A DNA stretch of 64,000 bases from Halarcobacter sp. (GTDB lineage Bacteria; Campylobacterota; Campylobacteria; Campylobacterales; Arcobacteraceae). How positions within the stretch are numbered: position 1 is the first letter of the stretch; each line of letters opens with the position of its first letter. Made by a program: the position numbers and the translations under genes. The stretch is from assembly GCA_030145305.1 (NCBI GenBank), contig JAQYVX010000002.1, positions 124,001 through 188,000 on the forward strand, written 5' to 3'. Positions 1 to 8,727 of the stretch are shown piece by piece. The notes below the pieces were generated by a model. That model had not been told where the DNA came from, did not search any database, and was given only the letters and a program-made list of their open reading frames with translations.

Positions 1-248
1 AGAGTATCCCATTTTTCTCCACCAATAGCTCCAAATAAACATGCATCAGAGTTTAAAACACCAGTTACTGTTTCAGTAGGAAGAGGAACGCCAGTTATAT
101 CTATTGCAATTCCACCCATTAAATACTCTTTGTAATCTAATTCAAAGTTAGAAATCCCAGAAACTGCATCTAAAACCTTTATAGCTTCATCAATTATTTC
201 AGGACCAATTCCATCACCTTTGATGATTGAAACATTATACTTTTTCAT
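1..248 (-). CDS. leuB: 3-isopropylmalate dehydrogenase, N-terminal part (cut by window edge)
   Basis: The minus-strand frame starting at 248 encodes MKKYNVSIIKGDGIGPEII, the typical N-terminus of beta-decarboxylating dehydrogenases, with the GDGIGPE motif at residues 11-17 and an FGAIGG stretch near residue 75. The enzyme oxidises and decarboxylates 3-isopropylmalate in leucine synthesis, in the cytosol. The start codon overlaps the leuD stop by one base (TAATG), so the two are translationally coupled. About 82 residues are visible and the rest lies left of the window. Confidence 0.95.
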   Translation of the reverse strand, partial: MKKYNVSIIKGDGIGPEIIDEAIKVLDAVSGISNFELDYKEYLMGGIAIDITGVPLPTETVTGVLNSDACLFGAIGGEKWDT

Positions 249-748
249 TATTTATTAACCTTCATTTCTTTTTTTGCATAATTAATTAATCCACCTGTTG
301 CAATTAATTCTTGCATAAAATCAGGGATTGGAGTAAATTTATAAGTTTTTTGTTTTGTATTATTAGTGATTTCACCATTATCTAAATCAATTGAAATTTC
401 TTCACCCTCTTTTATTTCTAAAGATTCAGGAAGTTCAAAAATTGGTAATCCCATATTGAAAGCATTTCTATAAAAAATCCTTGCAAATGATGGAGCTACA
501 ACAGCAGCAACTCCAGCGGCTTTTAATGCAATTGGAGCATGTTCTCTTGATGAACCACAACCAAAGTTTTCACCTGCAACTATAATATCACCTCTTTTTA
601 ACTTACTTGTAAATAAAGGATCAGCATCTTCCATAATATATTTGGCTAAATGCTCAGGGTCTGAACTATTTAAATATCTTGCAGCAATGATAATATCAGT
701 GTCTACATTAGCCCCAAAATTCCAAACTTTTCCAGTAATCTTATTCAT
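248..748 (-). CDS. leuD: 3-isopropylmalate dehydratase small subunit
   Basis: This 166-aa protein is the short, single-domain form of LeuD that pairs with LeuC to isomerise 2- and 3-isopropylmalate. It shows the small-subunit signatures NVDTDIIIAARYL near the N-terminus and the GCGSSREHAPIAL substrate-recognition loop. The frame is open further upstream, to 769. I chose the ATG at 748 because AAGGA lies 8-12 bases before it and because LeuD proteins begin close to this MNKITGKVW sequence. It lies upstream of leuB in an operon, and leuC is not in the window. The gene diverges from rpoD. Confidence 0.95.
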   Translation of the reverse strand: MNKITGKVWNFGANVDTDIIIAARYLNSSDPEHLAKYIMEDADPLFTSKLKRGDIIVAGENFGCGSSREHAPIALKAAGVAAVVAPSFARIFYRNAFNMGLPIFELPESLEIKEGEEISIDLDNGEITNNTKQKTYKFTPIPDFMQELIATGGLINYAKKEMKVNK

Positions 749-770
749 ATTATTTTTCCTTATTTTCAAT

Positions 771-788
771 ACTTTTTAGTCAAAAAGT
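771..788. repeat. 7-4-7 inverted repeat upstream of leuD
   Basis: ACTTTTT, a 4-base spacer and AAAAAGT form a perfect inverted repeat 23 bases upstream of the leuD start, in the leuD/rpoD divergent region. The position suits a leader hairpin or an operator for leuD. Chance is a real possibility in DNA this AT-rich. Confidence 0.35.
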
Positions 789-884
789 AATTACATAATT
801 TTTTCAAAGAAAGCCATTTTATCTAAAATTTTAAAAATAATAGATTAAATAAAATATATTAATAAGATTTTTAGTAAATTTGGG

Positions 885-919
885 TATAATACATACCTAT
901 CCTCAAAACATATAAGGAA
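885..919 (+). promoter_or_regulatory. rpoD promoter -10 box and ribosome binding site
   Basis: A perfect TATAAT at 885-890, preceded by GGG as in many Campylobacterota promoters, is followed by AAGGAA at 914-919 and the rpoD ATG at 929. The implied 5' leader is about 30 bases. No -35 hexamer is recognisable, which is usual in this phylum. Confidence 0.75.
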
Positions 920-928
920 CTTCAATTT

Positions 929-2785
929 ATGAGCGCAAAAGATTTAAATAAAGATATTGAAACCACTGTAAAAGAATACAAAGAATCAATACTAACATTT
1001 GAAAAACTTATTAAAATCTTTCCTAAAGCTCCTTCAACAGCACATATAAAGAAAATTTTAGCTTTTACTCAACTATATAACGTAACGTTAATTAGTTCAC
1101 AAGAACAAGCAAAAAGAATGAATGCTGAAGAAGCTAGAAGAAAAGAAGATTTAATAAAAAAATTAAAAGAAAATGACGATGATGTATTTGACCTTCTAAA
1201 AAATAAAGAACTTCTAGAGTGGTCAAGATCTGATTCTCCTGTTAGAATGTATTTAAGAGAAATGGGACAAATTCCACTTCTTACAAAAGAAGAAGAAATA
1301 GAAATATCTAAAAAAATTGAAATGGGAGAAGATGTTATTCTTGATGCAATTTGTTATGTTCCATATTTAATAGATTTTATTTTAGAATACAAAGAACCTT
1401 TAGTAAATAGAGAAAGAAAAGTAAAAGAACTTTTTAGAAACTTTGATGATGAAGATTCTGAATCTTCTGATACTACAGAAGAAGTAGAGCAAGTTGAAGA
1501 TGAAAGTGAAGAATCTTTAGATAGTAAAAAAATAAAAAAACTTGATAAAAGAGCAGAAACAATTATTGCTTCATTTAAAATATTAGAAAAAGCAAAAAAA
1601 GATTGGCTTAAATTTCAAGCAAAAGAAGAAGCAAAATCTGATAGTGAAGTAGATCAAATGCTATTTAATTTAGCAGTTGCATTTAAGAAAAAAGTTTTAA
1701 AAGAAGCCTTAATAGATTTAGGACCTACTTCAAAACTTATTACTGAAATTGTTAAAGCTATGGAAACTGCACTTAAATCAGATACAGGTTTCGATATTGA
1801 ATTAAAAAAACTAGAATATAAATTGCCTTTATTTAATGATATTTTATTAAAAAATCACCAAAAGATTTTAGATAATATTATTAATTTATCAAAAGTACAA
1901 ATTACTGCTATGGTACCTGAAGCTACAATGGTTTCTACATATATGGAAATTAAAAAACTTTTCCAAACAGCAGAAGCTTCAAAAGGTGGATTTGATTTAG
2001 AACCTGAAGAACTTATTGATGTTTTAGAACAAATTAAACGTGGTAAAAAAATTACTGATGAAGCAAAAACCAGAATGGCTAAATCAAACCTTAGACTTGT
2101 TGTATCTATTGCAAAAAGATATACAAATAGAGGTTTACCATTCTTAGATTTAATTCAAGAAGGTAATATTGGTCTTATGAAAGCTGTCGACAAGTTTGAA
2201 TATAAGAAGGGATATAAATTCTCTACTTATGCAACTTGGTGGATTAGACAAGCAATTTCAAGAGCAATTGCAGACCAAGCTAGAACTATTAGAATTCCAA
2301 TTCATATGATTGAGACTATTAACAGAATCAATAAAATCATCAGAAAAGGTATTCAAGAAAATGGTAAAGAGCCAGATGTAGATGAAATCGCAAAAGAAGT
2401 GGGACTTCCTGTTGATAAAGTAAAACAAGTAATTAAAATTACTAAAGAACCTGTATCACTTGAAGCTCCAATTGGTTCTGATGATGATGGTAAATTTGGA
2501 GACTTTGTACCAGATGAAAAAGCTCCAACACCAGTTGATAACATTATGAAAGAAGATTTACAAGGTCAAATTGATCAAATTTTAGCGCAACTTAACGAAA
2601 GAGAACAAGCTGTTGTTAGAATGAGATTTGGTCTTATGAGTGATGCAAGTGATAGAACACTTGAAGAAATTGGTAAAGAACTTTCTGTTACAAGAGAAAG
2701 AGTTAGACAAATTGAATCAAGTGCTATTAAAAAGTTAAAGCATCCTAAAGTTGGTAAAAACCTTAAAAATTACGTGGAAAGTTAA
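929..2785 (+). CDS. rpoD: RNA polymerase primary sigma factor (sigma-70)
   Basis: This is a 618-aa group 1 sigma factor, directing core RNA polymerase to housekeeping promoters. Region 1.2 lies at residues 102-135 ([17 protein letters not shown]). An acidic, low-complexity non-conserved insert is centred on residues 172-200. Regions 2.1-2.4 span about 380-460, with the strongly conserved [13 protein letters not shown] and the [12 protein letters not shown] that follows. Region 4.2 near the C-terminus contains the [10 protein letters not shown] helix-turn-helix. The start is fixed by AAGGAA ten bases upstream. The next gene starts 6 bases after the stop and is probably cotranscribed. Confidence 0.98.
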   Translation: MSAKDLNKDIETTVKEYKESILTFEKLIKIFPKAPSTAHIKKILAFTQLYNVTLISSQEQAKRMNAEEARRKEDLIKKLKENDDDVFDLLKNKELLEWSRSDSPVRMYLREMGQIPLLTKEEEIEISKKIEMGEDVILDAICYVPYLIDFILEYKEPLVNRERKVKELFRNFDDEDSESSDTTEEVEQVEDESEESLDSKKIKKLDKRAETIIASFKILEKAKKDWLKFQAKEEAKSDSEVDQMLFNLAVAFKKKVLKEALIDLGPTSKLITEIVKAMETALKSDTGFDIELKKLEYKLPLFNDILLKNHQKILDNIINLSKVQITAMVPEATMVSTYMEIKKLFQTAEASKGGFDLEPEELIDVLEQIKRGKKITDEAKTRMAKSNLRLVVSIAKRYTNRGLPFLDLIQEGNIGLMKAVDKFEYKKGYKFSTYATWWIRQAISRAIADQARTIRIPIHMIETINRINKIIRKGIQENGKEPDVDEIAKEVGLPVDKVKQVIKITKEPVSLEAPIGSDDDGKFGDFVPDEKAPTPVDNIMKEDLQGQIDQILAQLNEREQAVVRMRFGLMSDASDRTLEEIGKELSVTRERVRQIESSAIKKLKHPKVGKNLKNYVES

Positions 2786-2791
2786 TAAAAA

Positions 2792-3478
2792 GTGAATTTT
2801 TTTGAAGAATGGATTGAATTAGATTTAAACCCTATAATCTCTTTCTCTTCATCAGGAAAAATCATTTATTCAAATCAAGAAGCTCAATTTCTATTAAGTA
2901 GAATTAAACAAAAAGAGCTTTTTGATTTAGCTTTAAAATATGCTCCACAATCTTTTGGAGTAGAAACCTCTTATATTGATTTAACAATCAAAAACTACTC
3001 TTTTTATGCAATTACGGTAAAGTATGAAAATGAAGATGAACTTCATACAAAACTTTATAAAAGTGCAATGGTAAAAAAACACTCAAAACTAAGTACTAAA
3101 AATACAAATATTACAAATATTTTTACGCTAGTTGATTTAACAATATCTACTAAAAAAATTAAATCTCCTACAAAATTTATAAAAAATTATGATCCTTCTA
3201 TTCCAGAATTTAAAATAAATGCCAATGAATTTATAAAAGTTTTGAATTTAATTTATGACTTCTTTAGTGATTCAAGTATAATTACTACATCTGTAATACT
3301 TAAGATTGGTGAATATATTAAAATAGATGGGAAAAAACACTCTATTATAAGTGTTGAAGTTTTATCTAATACCAAAGAATATACAGAAACTTTTAACTAT
3401 AAAGATGAAAATTCATCTTTTATAGTAAGTTCAAATGAGAATAAAATTACTGTTGATCTTCCTTTTGTTTTAAAGTAA
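2792..3478 (+). CDS. Conserved hypothetical protein downstream of rpoD; PAS-like N-terminus
   Basis: I do not recognise this 228-aa protein with certainty. The N-terminal 30 residues (LNPIISFSSSGKIIYSNQEA) read like the first strands of a PAS sensor domain. The C-terminal third (FIKVLNLIYDFFSDSS to ITVDLPFVLK) has the helix-then-strands rhythm of a degenerate HATPase fold but no N-box or G-box. There is no signal peptide or membrane segment, so it is probably cytosolic. It begins with GTG six bases after rpoD. Its 3' end overlaps the convergent gene on the other strand by 32 bases. Confidence 0.75.
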   Translation: MNFFEEWIELDLNPIISFSSSGKIIYSNQEAQFLLSRIKQKELFDLALKYAPQSFGVETSYIDLTIKNYSFYAITVKYENEDELHTKLYKSAMVKKHSKLSTKNTNITNIFTLVDLTISTKKIKSPTKFIKNYDPSIPEFKINANEFIKVLNLIYDFFSDSSIITTSVILKIGEYIKIDGKKHSIISVEVLSNTKEYTETFNYKDENSSFIVSSNENKITVDLPFVLK

Positions 3479-4022
3479 TATTAAAAACAAACTTTGTAGC
3501 TAATACTGATAAAGGAACCACACTAATCCCAATTAAGAAGGGAATTACTAGAAATAACTTATTGTTATTTAATGCAAAAAATCCAAAAATCAATAAAGCA
3601 TATCCAAGTATTCTATAAACAGATGCAAAACCGCTAGCTGAAAAAATAGTATTTTTAAAAGAGTTTTTCTTTACTTTTGATTTTTCTTCTTGCAATATTT
3701 GTTTTATTTTCTCAGGAGTTAATTCTTCTTCTGGAACTTCTTCATATTGAGTATATAAATCATAAGGGTCATCTATTTCATCAACTTTATCCCTTTCTTC
3801 ACCACTTTTTGATTTCGAAGTGTCAAGATTTAATAACCTATTTTGAATATTCTTTTTATACGATAAAAAAGAAGCAATAGTTATTAATAATGAAGCAAAA
3901 AAAGCTACTTGAGTATTTAAAACCCAATATAAATCTTGAAAAATAAATGAATAAATAATTAAGCAAAGGTCAACAATAAAAAAGACCTTTGCAAAACTAA
4001 TAATTGTATTTCTAGTCTTCAT
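3447..4022 (-). CDS. Conserved hypothetical membrane protein (four predicted TM segments)
   Basis: A 191-aa protein of unknown function. It has two hydrophobic segments in the first 60 residues (KVFFIVDLCLIIYSFIF; VAFFASLLITIASFL). A charged, acidic cytosolic linker rich in E and D covers residues 70-120, and two more hydrophobic segments lie near the C-terminus. The frame is open upstream, but the ATG at 4022 gives an 11-base overlap with the upstream atpZ-like gene, and initiation further in would bury this start. It is the last gene of the hemL-ppnP-atpZ-like operon and converges on the post-rpoD gene. Confidence 0.7.
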   Translation of the reverse strand: MKTRNTIISFAKVFFIVDLCLIIYSFIFQDLYWVLNTQVAFFASLLITIASFLSYKKNIQNRLLNLDTSKSKSGEERDKVDEIDDPYDLYTQYEEVPEEELTPEKIKQILQEEKSKVKKNSFKNTIFSASGFASVYRILGYALLIFGFFALNNNKLFLVIPFLIGISVVPLSVLATKFVFNITLKQKEDQQ

Positions 4023-4320
4023 CGTAGTCGTCAGACTTATCCCCATATTTTGCTCTATGTGCATATCTTGGGTCATTCTCCATACCTTCATAAGTTTTTT
4101 GGGCTCTTTTATAAGCTCTATAAACATTAAGTACAGCAGCAGCAATTCCCCAAGCAAGGCCTAACCATAAAGTCCAAGTATAACCTGTCCATTGTTTAAG
4201 ACCATATCCAATAGCAAAACCTAAGGCAACTGCAACTACTATTGAAATACCTAAAGATAGACTATCTAGCCCTACTAGCTTATCTTTATGCTTTGGTATT
4301 TTATTTTCTTTATTTTCCAT
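4012..4320 (-). CDS. AtpZ/AtpI-family membrane protein
   Basis: A 102-aa protein with a short basic N-terminus and two closely spaced hydrophobic helices (residues about 22-45 and 50-68: LSLGISIVVAVALGFAIGYG; TLWLGLAWGIAAAVLNVY). The C-terminus is polar and acidic. This hairpin layout is that of the AtpI/AtpZ family, which assists F1Fo ATP synthase assembly or Mg2+ uptake. No ATP synthase genes are present here, so the family call rests on architecture alone. Confidence 0.65.
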   Translation of the reverse strand: MENKENKIPKHKDKLVGLDSLSLGISIVVAVALGFAIGYGLKQWTGYTWTLWLGLAWGIAAAVLNVYRAYKRAQKTYEGMENDPRYAHRAKYGDKSDDYDED

Positions 4321-4339
4321 AATTATCCAATCTTACAAA

Positions 4340-4660
4340 TTATAAATAAGTACAACAATAATCTGTTATCTCATCTACTTTTATTTCAAAACTTGAATTT
4401 GCTGGAATATCAAAAGATTCTCCATCTTTAAAAGTTTCCCAGTTACTATCCATTCCTCCAAATAAAACTTCTACTTTCCCTGATATTATTTCTATATTCT
4501 CAGCAGCTTTTGTATCAAAAGAATAGTCTCCTGGAAGCATTACACCTAAAGATTTAATTACACCTTCGCCATTTGTATAATTTCTACTTGTAATTTTCCC
4601 ATCAAAATATATATTTGCCTTTTTAATTAAGTCGACTCTTTTTTCAATAATATTACTCAT
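4340..4660 (-). CDS. ppnP: Pyrimidine/purine nucleoside phosphorylase (DUF1255 cupin)
   Basis: The 106-aa length, the small beta-barrel pattern and the phrases KSLGVMLPGDYSFDT, EIISGKVEV and FDIPANSSFEIKV match PpnP (E. coli YaiE). PpnP is a cupin-fold phosphorylase that splits several nucleosides with phosphate. The stop of hemL merges into its ribosome binding site (TAAGGAG) 10 bases before the ATG, so it is in the hemL operon. Confidence 0.9.
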   Translation of the reverse strand: MSNIIEKRVDLIKKANIYFDGKITSRNYTNGEGVIKSLGVMLPGDYSFDTKAAENIEIISGKVEVLFGGMDSNWETFKDGESFDIPANSSFEIKVDEITDYCCTYL

Positions 4661-4670
4661 TTAAATCTCC

Positions 4671-5954
4671 TTATAGATTTTTAAAAATTTCATTTGAAGC
4701 TTCTATACAAGCTTCAATATCCTCATCACTTATTACCGTTGACATAAATGCAGCTTCATATTGTGAACAAGCAAAATAGAAACCTTTTTTTATCATTTCA
4801 TGGTGAAATTTTCCAAATCTATCAAAATTACAAAATTCACTTACTTCTTTGAAGTTTTTTGGCATTTCATCTGCAAAGAAAAAACCAAACATCGAACCTC
4901 TTGTATCACCTTGAAAACCAATATTATTATTTTTTGCAACTTTTTTTAAGCCATTTAGTAACTTTTCTGCTTTTCTATTTAACTCTTCATAAATTTCAGG
5001 ATTTGCTTTTAATTTTCTTAAAGATGTTAATCCTGCTGCCATTGCAACTGGATTTCCACTTAAAGTTCCTGCTTGATAAATTGCACCATCAGGAGAAAGC
5101 TCACCCATAATCTTTTTTGAACTAGCAAATGCACCAACAGGCATTCCAGCACCAATTACTTTCCCAAAGGTAATTATATCAGCTTGAACATCTAAAATGC
5201 CACTTGCACCTTTTAATGAAGCTCTAAACCCTGACATAACTTCATCAAAAATAAGTAAGGCATTATTCTTATCACAAAGTTCCCTACAAGCTTTCAAAAA
5301 TTCTGGATCAGCTGGAACAAATCCCATATTTCCAGCAATTGGTTCAATAATAATACACGAAATATCAGAACTATCTTCAAAACATTTTTTTACACTATCA
5401 ATGTTGTTATATTCGCATAAAAGGGTATGTTTTGTTAAATCAGCTGGAACACCAGGAGAACTTGGACTCCCAAAAGTAGCCATTCCAGAACCTGCTTGTA
5501 CTAAAAGTGAATCTGAATGTCCATGGTAACAACCTTCAAATTTAACAATATCCTCTTTTCTAGTAACCCCACGTGCAAGTCTAATAGCTGACATTACAGC
5601 TTCAGTCCCAGAACTTACAAATCTAACCTTGTCAATGTTATCAAACATTTCAACAATTTCACTTGCTAGCTGTGTTTCTAAAAGTGTAGGTGCACCAAAA
5701 GAAAGACCTTTTTTACAAGTTTCAAGTACTGCATCTTCAATATCTTTATCGCAATGTCCAAAAATTAATGGTCCCCAACTTTGTACAAAATCAAGATATC
5801 TATTTCCATCAATATCAATTAGATAAGCGCCCTCACCTCTATCCATAAATGGTGGAGTTCCTCCAACTGATTTAAATGCACGCACTGGTGAATCGACACC
5901 ACCTGGAATTACCTCTTTTGCTTCTTCATAAGCTTTTACAGAATTTTCAAACAT
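4671..5954 (-). CDS. hemL: Glutamate-1-semialdehyde 2,1-aminomutase
   Basis: A 427-aa class III PLP aminotransferase that converts glutamate-1-semialdehyde to 5-aminolevulinate in the C5 haem pathway. It has the GSA-specific N-terminal [11 protein letters not shown], the [15 protein letters not shown] cofactor loop, the metal/PLP aspartate in [12 protein letters not shown], and the catalytic lysine K265 in [11 protein letters not shown]. The length is normal. TAGGA seven bases upstream supports the start. It is the first gene of an operon with ppnP and two membrane protein genes. Confidence 0.97.
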   Translation of the reverse strand: MFENSVKAYEEAKEVIPGGVDSPVRAFKSVGGTPPFMDRGEGAYLIDIDGNRYLDFVQSWGPLIFGHCDKDIEDAVLETCKKGLSFGAPTLLETQLASEIVEMFDNIDKVRFVSSGTEAVMSAIRLARGVTRKEDIVKFEGCYHGHSDSLLVQAGSGMATFGSPSSPGVPADLTKHTLLCEYNNIDSVKKCFEDSSDISCIIIEPIAGNMGFVPADPEFLKACRELCDKNNALLIFDEVMSGFRASLKGASGILDVQADIITFGKVIGAGMPVGAFASSKKIMGELSPDGAIYQAGTLSGNPVAMAAGLTSLRKLKANPEIYEELNRKAEKLLNGLKKVAKNNNIGFQGDTRGSMFGFFFADEMPKNFKEVSEFCNFDRFGKFHHEMIKKGFYFACSQYEAAFMSTVISDEDIEACIEASNEIFKNL

Positions 5955-6025
5955 TTTTTGTCCTATAGTATTGATTATTAACTAATCTAGTGAAATTAAA
6001 AGTATTATTTTACTACAATTGCGTT

Positions 6026-6829
6026 ATGAAACTGATTATACTAGCCTTTATTTTATCACTATCTTTACATTTTCTATTTATATCCTCATTTAATGAGAAA
6101 AAAGATTTAAAAGAAAAACCGTCAAGCTCAAAAGAAGTAAAGAAATCTTCTGTGAACTTTGTAAGACTTTTACCAAAAGCACCAGAAAAAGTAGCTCCCA
6201 AAACTGAGCCTAAAACTGAGCCTAAAAAAGTTGAAGCTAAAAAAGCGATACCTAAAGAGTATAAAAAAGTTGAAGCTAAAAAAATTATTCCTCAAAAGAA
6301 AACAAGAATTCATAAAAAAGCTAAAAAAATTATTCCCAAGCCTGTGAAAAGAGTTGAAGTTAAACCAACGCCTACTAAAAGACTCCCAATAAAATCTCAA
6401 GAAAAAAGAAAAACTATTCCAAAAAAATCACTTGAAAACTTTTTTCTTGCAGACCCTCTTCCTTTAGATAGAGATATGTTAGATGATATTACAAAAAGCT
6501 ACATAAAACTTTATGGAGAAGAGTATAATTCTTTTACAAAAGTTCAAAAAGTATATTTGCAAAAAAACCTGAAAAATATTGGGCGAATTACACAAAGATA
6601 TTTAAGATATCCTTCTATTTCTATAAGAACAGGTCAACAAGGAATGAATATAGTTGAATTTTTTCTTCACCCAAATGGAGATATAAGTGAATTAAAACTA
6701 ATAAATTCTTCAGGATATTCAGCTCTTGATAAAAACTCTGTAGAGACAATTGAAATTGCATACAAAGATTATCCAAGACCAAAATCAAAAACAAAAATTA
6801 AGATTTATGTTTATTACAAGTTGTATTAA
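6026..6829 (+). CDS. tonB: TonB family energy-transducing protein
   Basis: This 267-aa protein has an N-terminal membrane anchor (LIILAFILSLSLHFLFIS) and a long periplasmic Lys/Pro/Glu-rich spacer containing degenerate PK and EAKK repeats (residues 35-135). The C-terminal TonB domain includes GMNIVEFFLHPNGDISELKL and the final YKDYPRP and IYVYYKLY. It would transmit proton-motive force to outer-membrane receptors. The start at 6026 puts the anchor at the very N-terminus; an in-frame GTG at 5990 is the alternative. A TACAAT at 6014-6019 lies only 6 bases before the ATG and no ribosome binding site is visible. ExbB/ExbD genes are not nearby. Confidence 0.85.
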   Translation: MKLIILAFILSLSLHFLFISSFNEKKDLKEKPSSSKEVKKSSVNFVRLLPKAPEKVAPKTEPKTEPKKVEAKKAIPKEYKKVEAKKIIPQKKTRIHKKAKKIIPKPVKRVEVKPTPTKRLPIKSQEKRKTIPKKSLENFFLADPLPLDRDMLDDITKSYIKLYGEEYNSFTKVQKVYLQKNLKNIGRITQRYLRYPSISIRTGQQGMNIVEFFLHPNGDISELKLINSSGYSALDKNSVETIEIAYKDYPRPKSKTKIKIYVYYKLY

Positions 6830-6883
6830 GTAAAATACATAAAAATAATATATATTATATTTATTAAAAAATTAAGGTAATTG

Positions 6884-7807
6884 ATGTTAACTCAAAAAAT
6901 AAGAGATAAAGAGAGTGGAATTATTCTTTATGGAATTACACCTCCAAAAATAAATCATACAGAAGATGAAATAAAAGATATTGCTAAAAGACACATAGAT
7001 AGAATTTCAAAACTTGATGTGGATGGCTTAGTTTTATATGATATTCAAGATGAATCAGATAGAACTGATGAAAAAAGACCCTTCCCTTTTATTAAAACAA
7101 TAAATCCTTGTGAATATTCAAAAAAATATTTACAAGAATTAAAAACACCAAGAATCATATATAGAGCTGTAGGAAACTACACTACTGAAACATTTACCGC
7201 TTGGTTAAAAGAGACAAAACAAAGTCAAGTTCACTCTGTATTTGTAGGTGCTGCATCCCATGAACAACAAAATAATATTACTTTAAGAGAAGCCTACTCA
7301 TTAAAAAAAGAAGTAAATGATAACTTATGCTTAGGTGGAATTGCAATTCCTGAAAGACATATGAAAAAACAGGATGAGCATTTAAGAGTGATTTCTAAAA
7401 AAGATGATTCTTGTGAATATTTTATTACTCAATGTGTTTATGATTTACACGCAGCAAAAACATTTTTAAGTGATTATGCAAAATATGTAAAAGAAAACAA
7501 CTATAAAGCGGTACCAATTATTTTTACACTAACTCCTTGTGGAAGCACTAAAACTCTTGATTTTATGAAATGGCTTGGAATAAATGTTCCAAATTATTTG
7601 GAAGAAGATTTAAAAGAAGCAGGTGATATTTTACAAGAATCTGTAAAACTTTCACGAGATATTTTTGAAGAGCTTTATAAATATGGTCAAAAAAAAGGAA
7701 TTCCAGTTGGTTGTAATATTGAAAGTGTTGCAATTAGAAAAGCTGAAATTGAAGCTTCTGTTGAACTTCTTGATGAAGTAAAAGGGATAATTAAGAAGTA
7801 TTCTTAA
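6884..7807 (+). CDS. Methylenetetrahydrofolate reductase-like protein
   Basis: A 307-aa TIM-barrel type protein resembling the MTHFR family. The start ILYGITPPK mirrors the FEFFPPK start of MetF, and there are DGLVLYDIQDE, LCLGGIAIPERH and a late FTLTPCGS segment. It would reduce 5,10-methylene-THF using a flavin, but it is a divergent branch and the exact reaction cannot be read from sequence. AAGG six bases upstream favours the ATG at 6884 over the TTG at 6881. It stands alone on the plus strand. Confidence 0.65.
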   Translation: MLTQKIRDKESGIILYGITPPKINHTEDEIKDIAKRHIDRISKLDVDGLVLYDIQDESDRTDEKRPFPFIKTINPCEYSKKYLQELKTPRIIYRAVGNYTTETFTAWLKETKQSQVHSVFVGAASHEQQNNITLREAYSLKKEVNDNLCLGGIAIPERHMKKQDEHLRVISKKDDSCEYFITQCVYDLHAAKTFLSDYAKYVKENNYKAVPIIFTLTPCGSTKTLDFMKWLGINVPNYLEEDLKEAGDILQESVKLSRDIFEELYKYGQKKGIPVGCNIESVAIRKAEIEASVELLDEVKGIIKKYS

Positions 7808-8105
7808 AATTTTTATTTTATGAATTCTATCTTGAAGAACAAGTTCTTCACTTTCTCCCTTTTTAATTGTAAAAAGTGAATATTAAAATGTTATTTAAAG
7901 TTAAATTATCACTTTTTACATACATTATGTATATTAAAGTTCTATATATCAATATAAACTATACATAAAAGCAATGATATTTATAAAAAATATTGTATTT
8001 TGTAATATATTTTTATGAATATCCCTAAAATAAGCTACTTTTATCAATATATAATAAATAAGTGGATTTAAGTACTTTATTTATATAATGTATATTCAAT
8101 AAGTA
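7808..8105. other. AT-rich gap with two inverted repeats; no gene seen
   Basis: About 320 bases separate the metF-like gene from the first accessory gene. A tight GAAGAA/TTCTTC hairpin at 7834-7849 with a T-rich tail may terminate the upstream gene. A perfect 10-base inverted repeat (TAAAAAGTGA) occupies 7870-7879 and 7909-7918. An imperfect long inverted repeat spans 8035-8107. No coding frame with a ribosome binding site was found. Confidence 0.5.
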
Positions 8106-8127
8106 GTTAGGTTTAAAAGGATAAATA

Positions 8128-8727
8128 TTGAGTGAAGATTCAAAGATATATAAAAGTTTTGTTGAACTTGGTATGGATGAAGTTAAAGCTAAAAAAATTG
8201 AAAAAGAGTTAATTAAAAAAGCAAAATCAAATCCAATGTTAACAAAAGATGAACTATCAAAAGAATTAAATAATTTGTCTAAAAAGATAAATAAATTATC
8301 TAATAAATTATCTAATAAAACATCTAATAAATTATCCATTAATTATAATGAAATTATTAATGGACTAATAATTGCAGGAATATTAGAATTATTAGTATTT
8401 CTAAAATCTTGGTTAAGTTGTTTTTTTGCAGGTGTTCCATCTGCGGAGATGGAACATATTATGAAGATAAGAATGCAATTAAGAGAATATATCAATAAAG
8501 GATTTTCTAATGATATATCAGATTCATTACTTGAATATGCTGTAGAATTTGAAATGAATAAAAATGAAATATTATATTCAATGATTTTTGACAACAACAA
8601 AAGTTTAACTTCGAAAGAAATAGAAACTATTAGATATTTTTTAGATGATTTAATTGAACTAGTAGAAACAAAACATATAAAAGAACTAAAGCTAGAAGAA
8701 AACCTAACAAAACCTCGTAGCCAATAA
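8128..8727 (+). CDS. Cassette-borne hypothetical protein with coiled coil and one TM segment
   Basis: Unrecognised 199-aa protein. Residues 15-75 are charged and helical, with a tandem KLSNK/TSNK tract at 54-70 encoded by near-perfect DNA repeats. A hydrophobic segment at about 76-101 (IINGLIIAGILELLVFLKSW) should span the membrane. The rest is polar and helical. It begins with TTG, supported by AAAAGGA seven bases upstream. The stop codon lies inside the attC-like site, as is common for integron cassette genes. Function is unknown; coiled coil plus one TM resembles small membrane effectors or DUF1640-like proteins only in outline. Confidence 0.65.
   Translation: MSEDSKIYKSFVELGMDEVKAKKIEKELIKKAKSNPMLTKDELSKELNNLSKKINKLSNKLSNKTSNKLSINYNEIINGLIIAGILELLVFLKSWLSCFFAGVPSAEMEHIMKIRMQLREYINKGFSNDISDSLLEYAVEFEMNKNEILYSMIFDNNKSLTSKEIETIRYFLDDLIELVETKHIKELKLEENLTKPRSQ

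Noticed and set aside
4023-4157. Upstream extension of the 191-aa membrane protein gene
   Set aside because: It would run 135 bases into the atpZ-like gene and has no ribosome binding site, while the ATG at 4022 gives a normal short overlap.
4859-5826. Plus-strand open frames across hemL
   Set aside because: hemL is complete with its catalytic lysine; the opposing frames have no family signature or initiation signal.
8270-8345. Short tandem repeats that could hint at a CRISPR array
   Set aside because: The repeats are 12-15 bases, in frame inside a coding region, and have no unique spacers; they encode a KLSNK tract.
8025-8600. Two open frames on the minus strand opposite the first cassette gene
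   Set aside because: They are antisense to a frame with a good ribosome binding site and have low-complexity L/N/S composition typical of shadow frames in AT-rich DNA.
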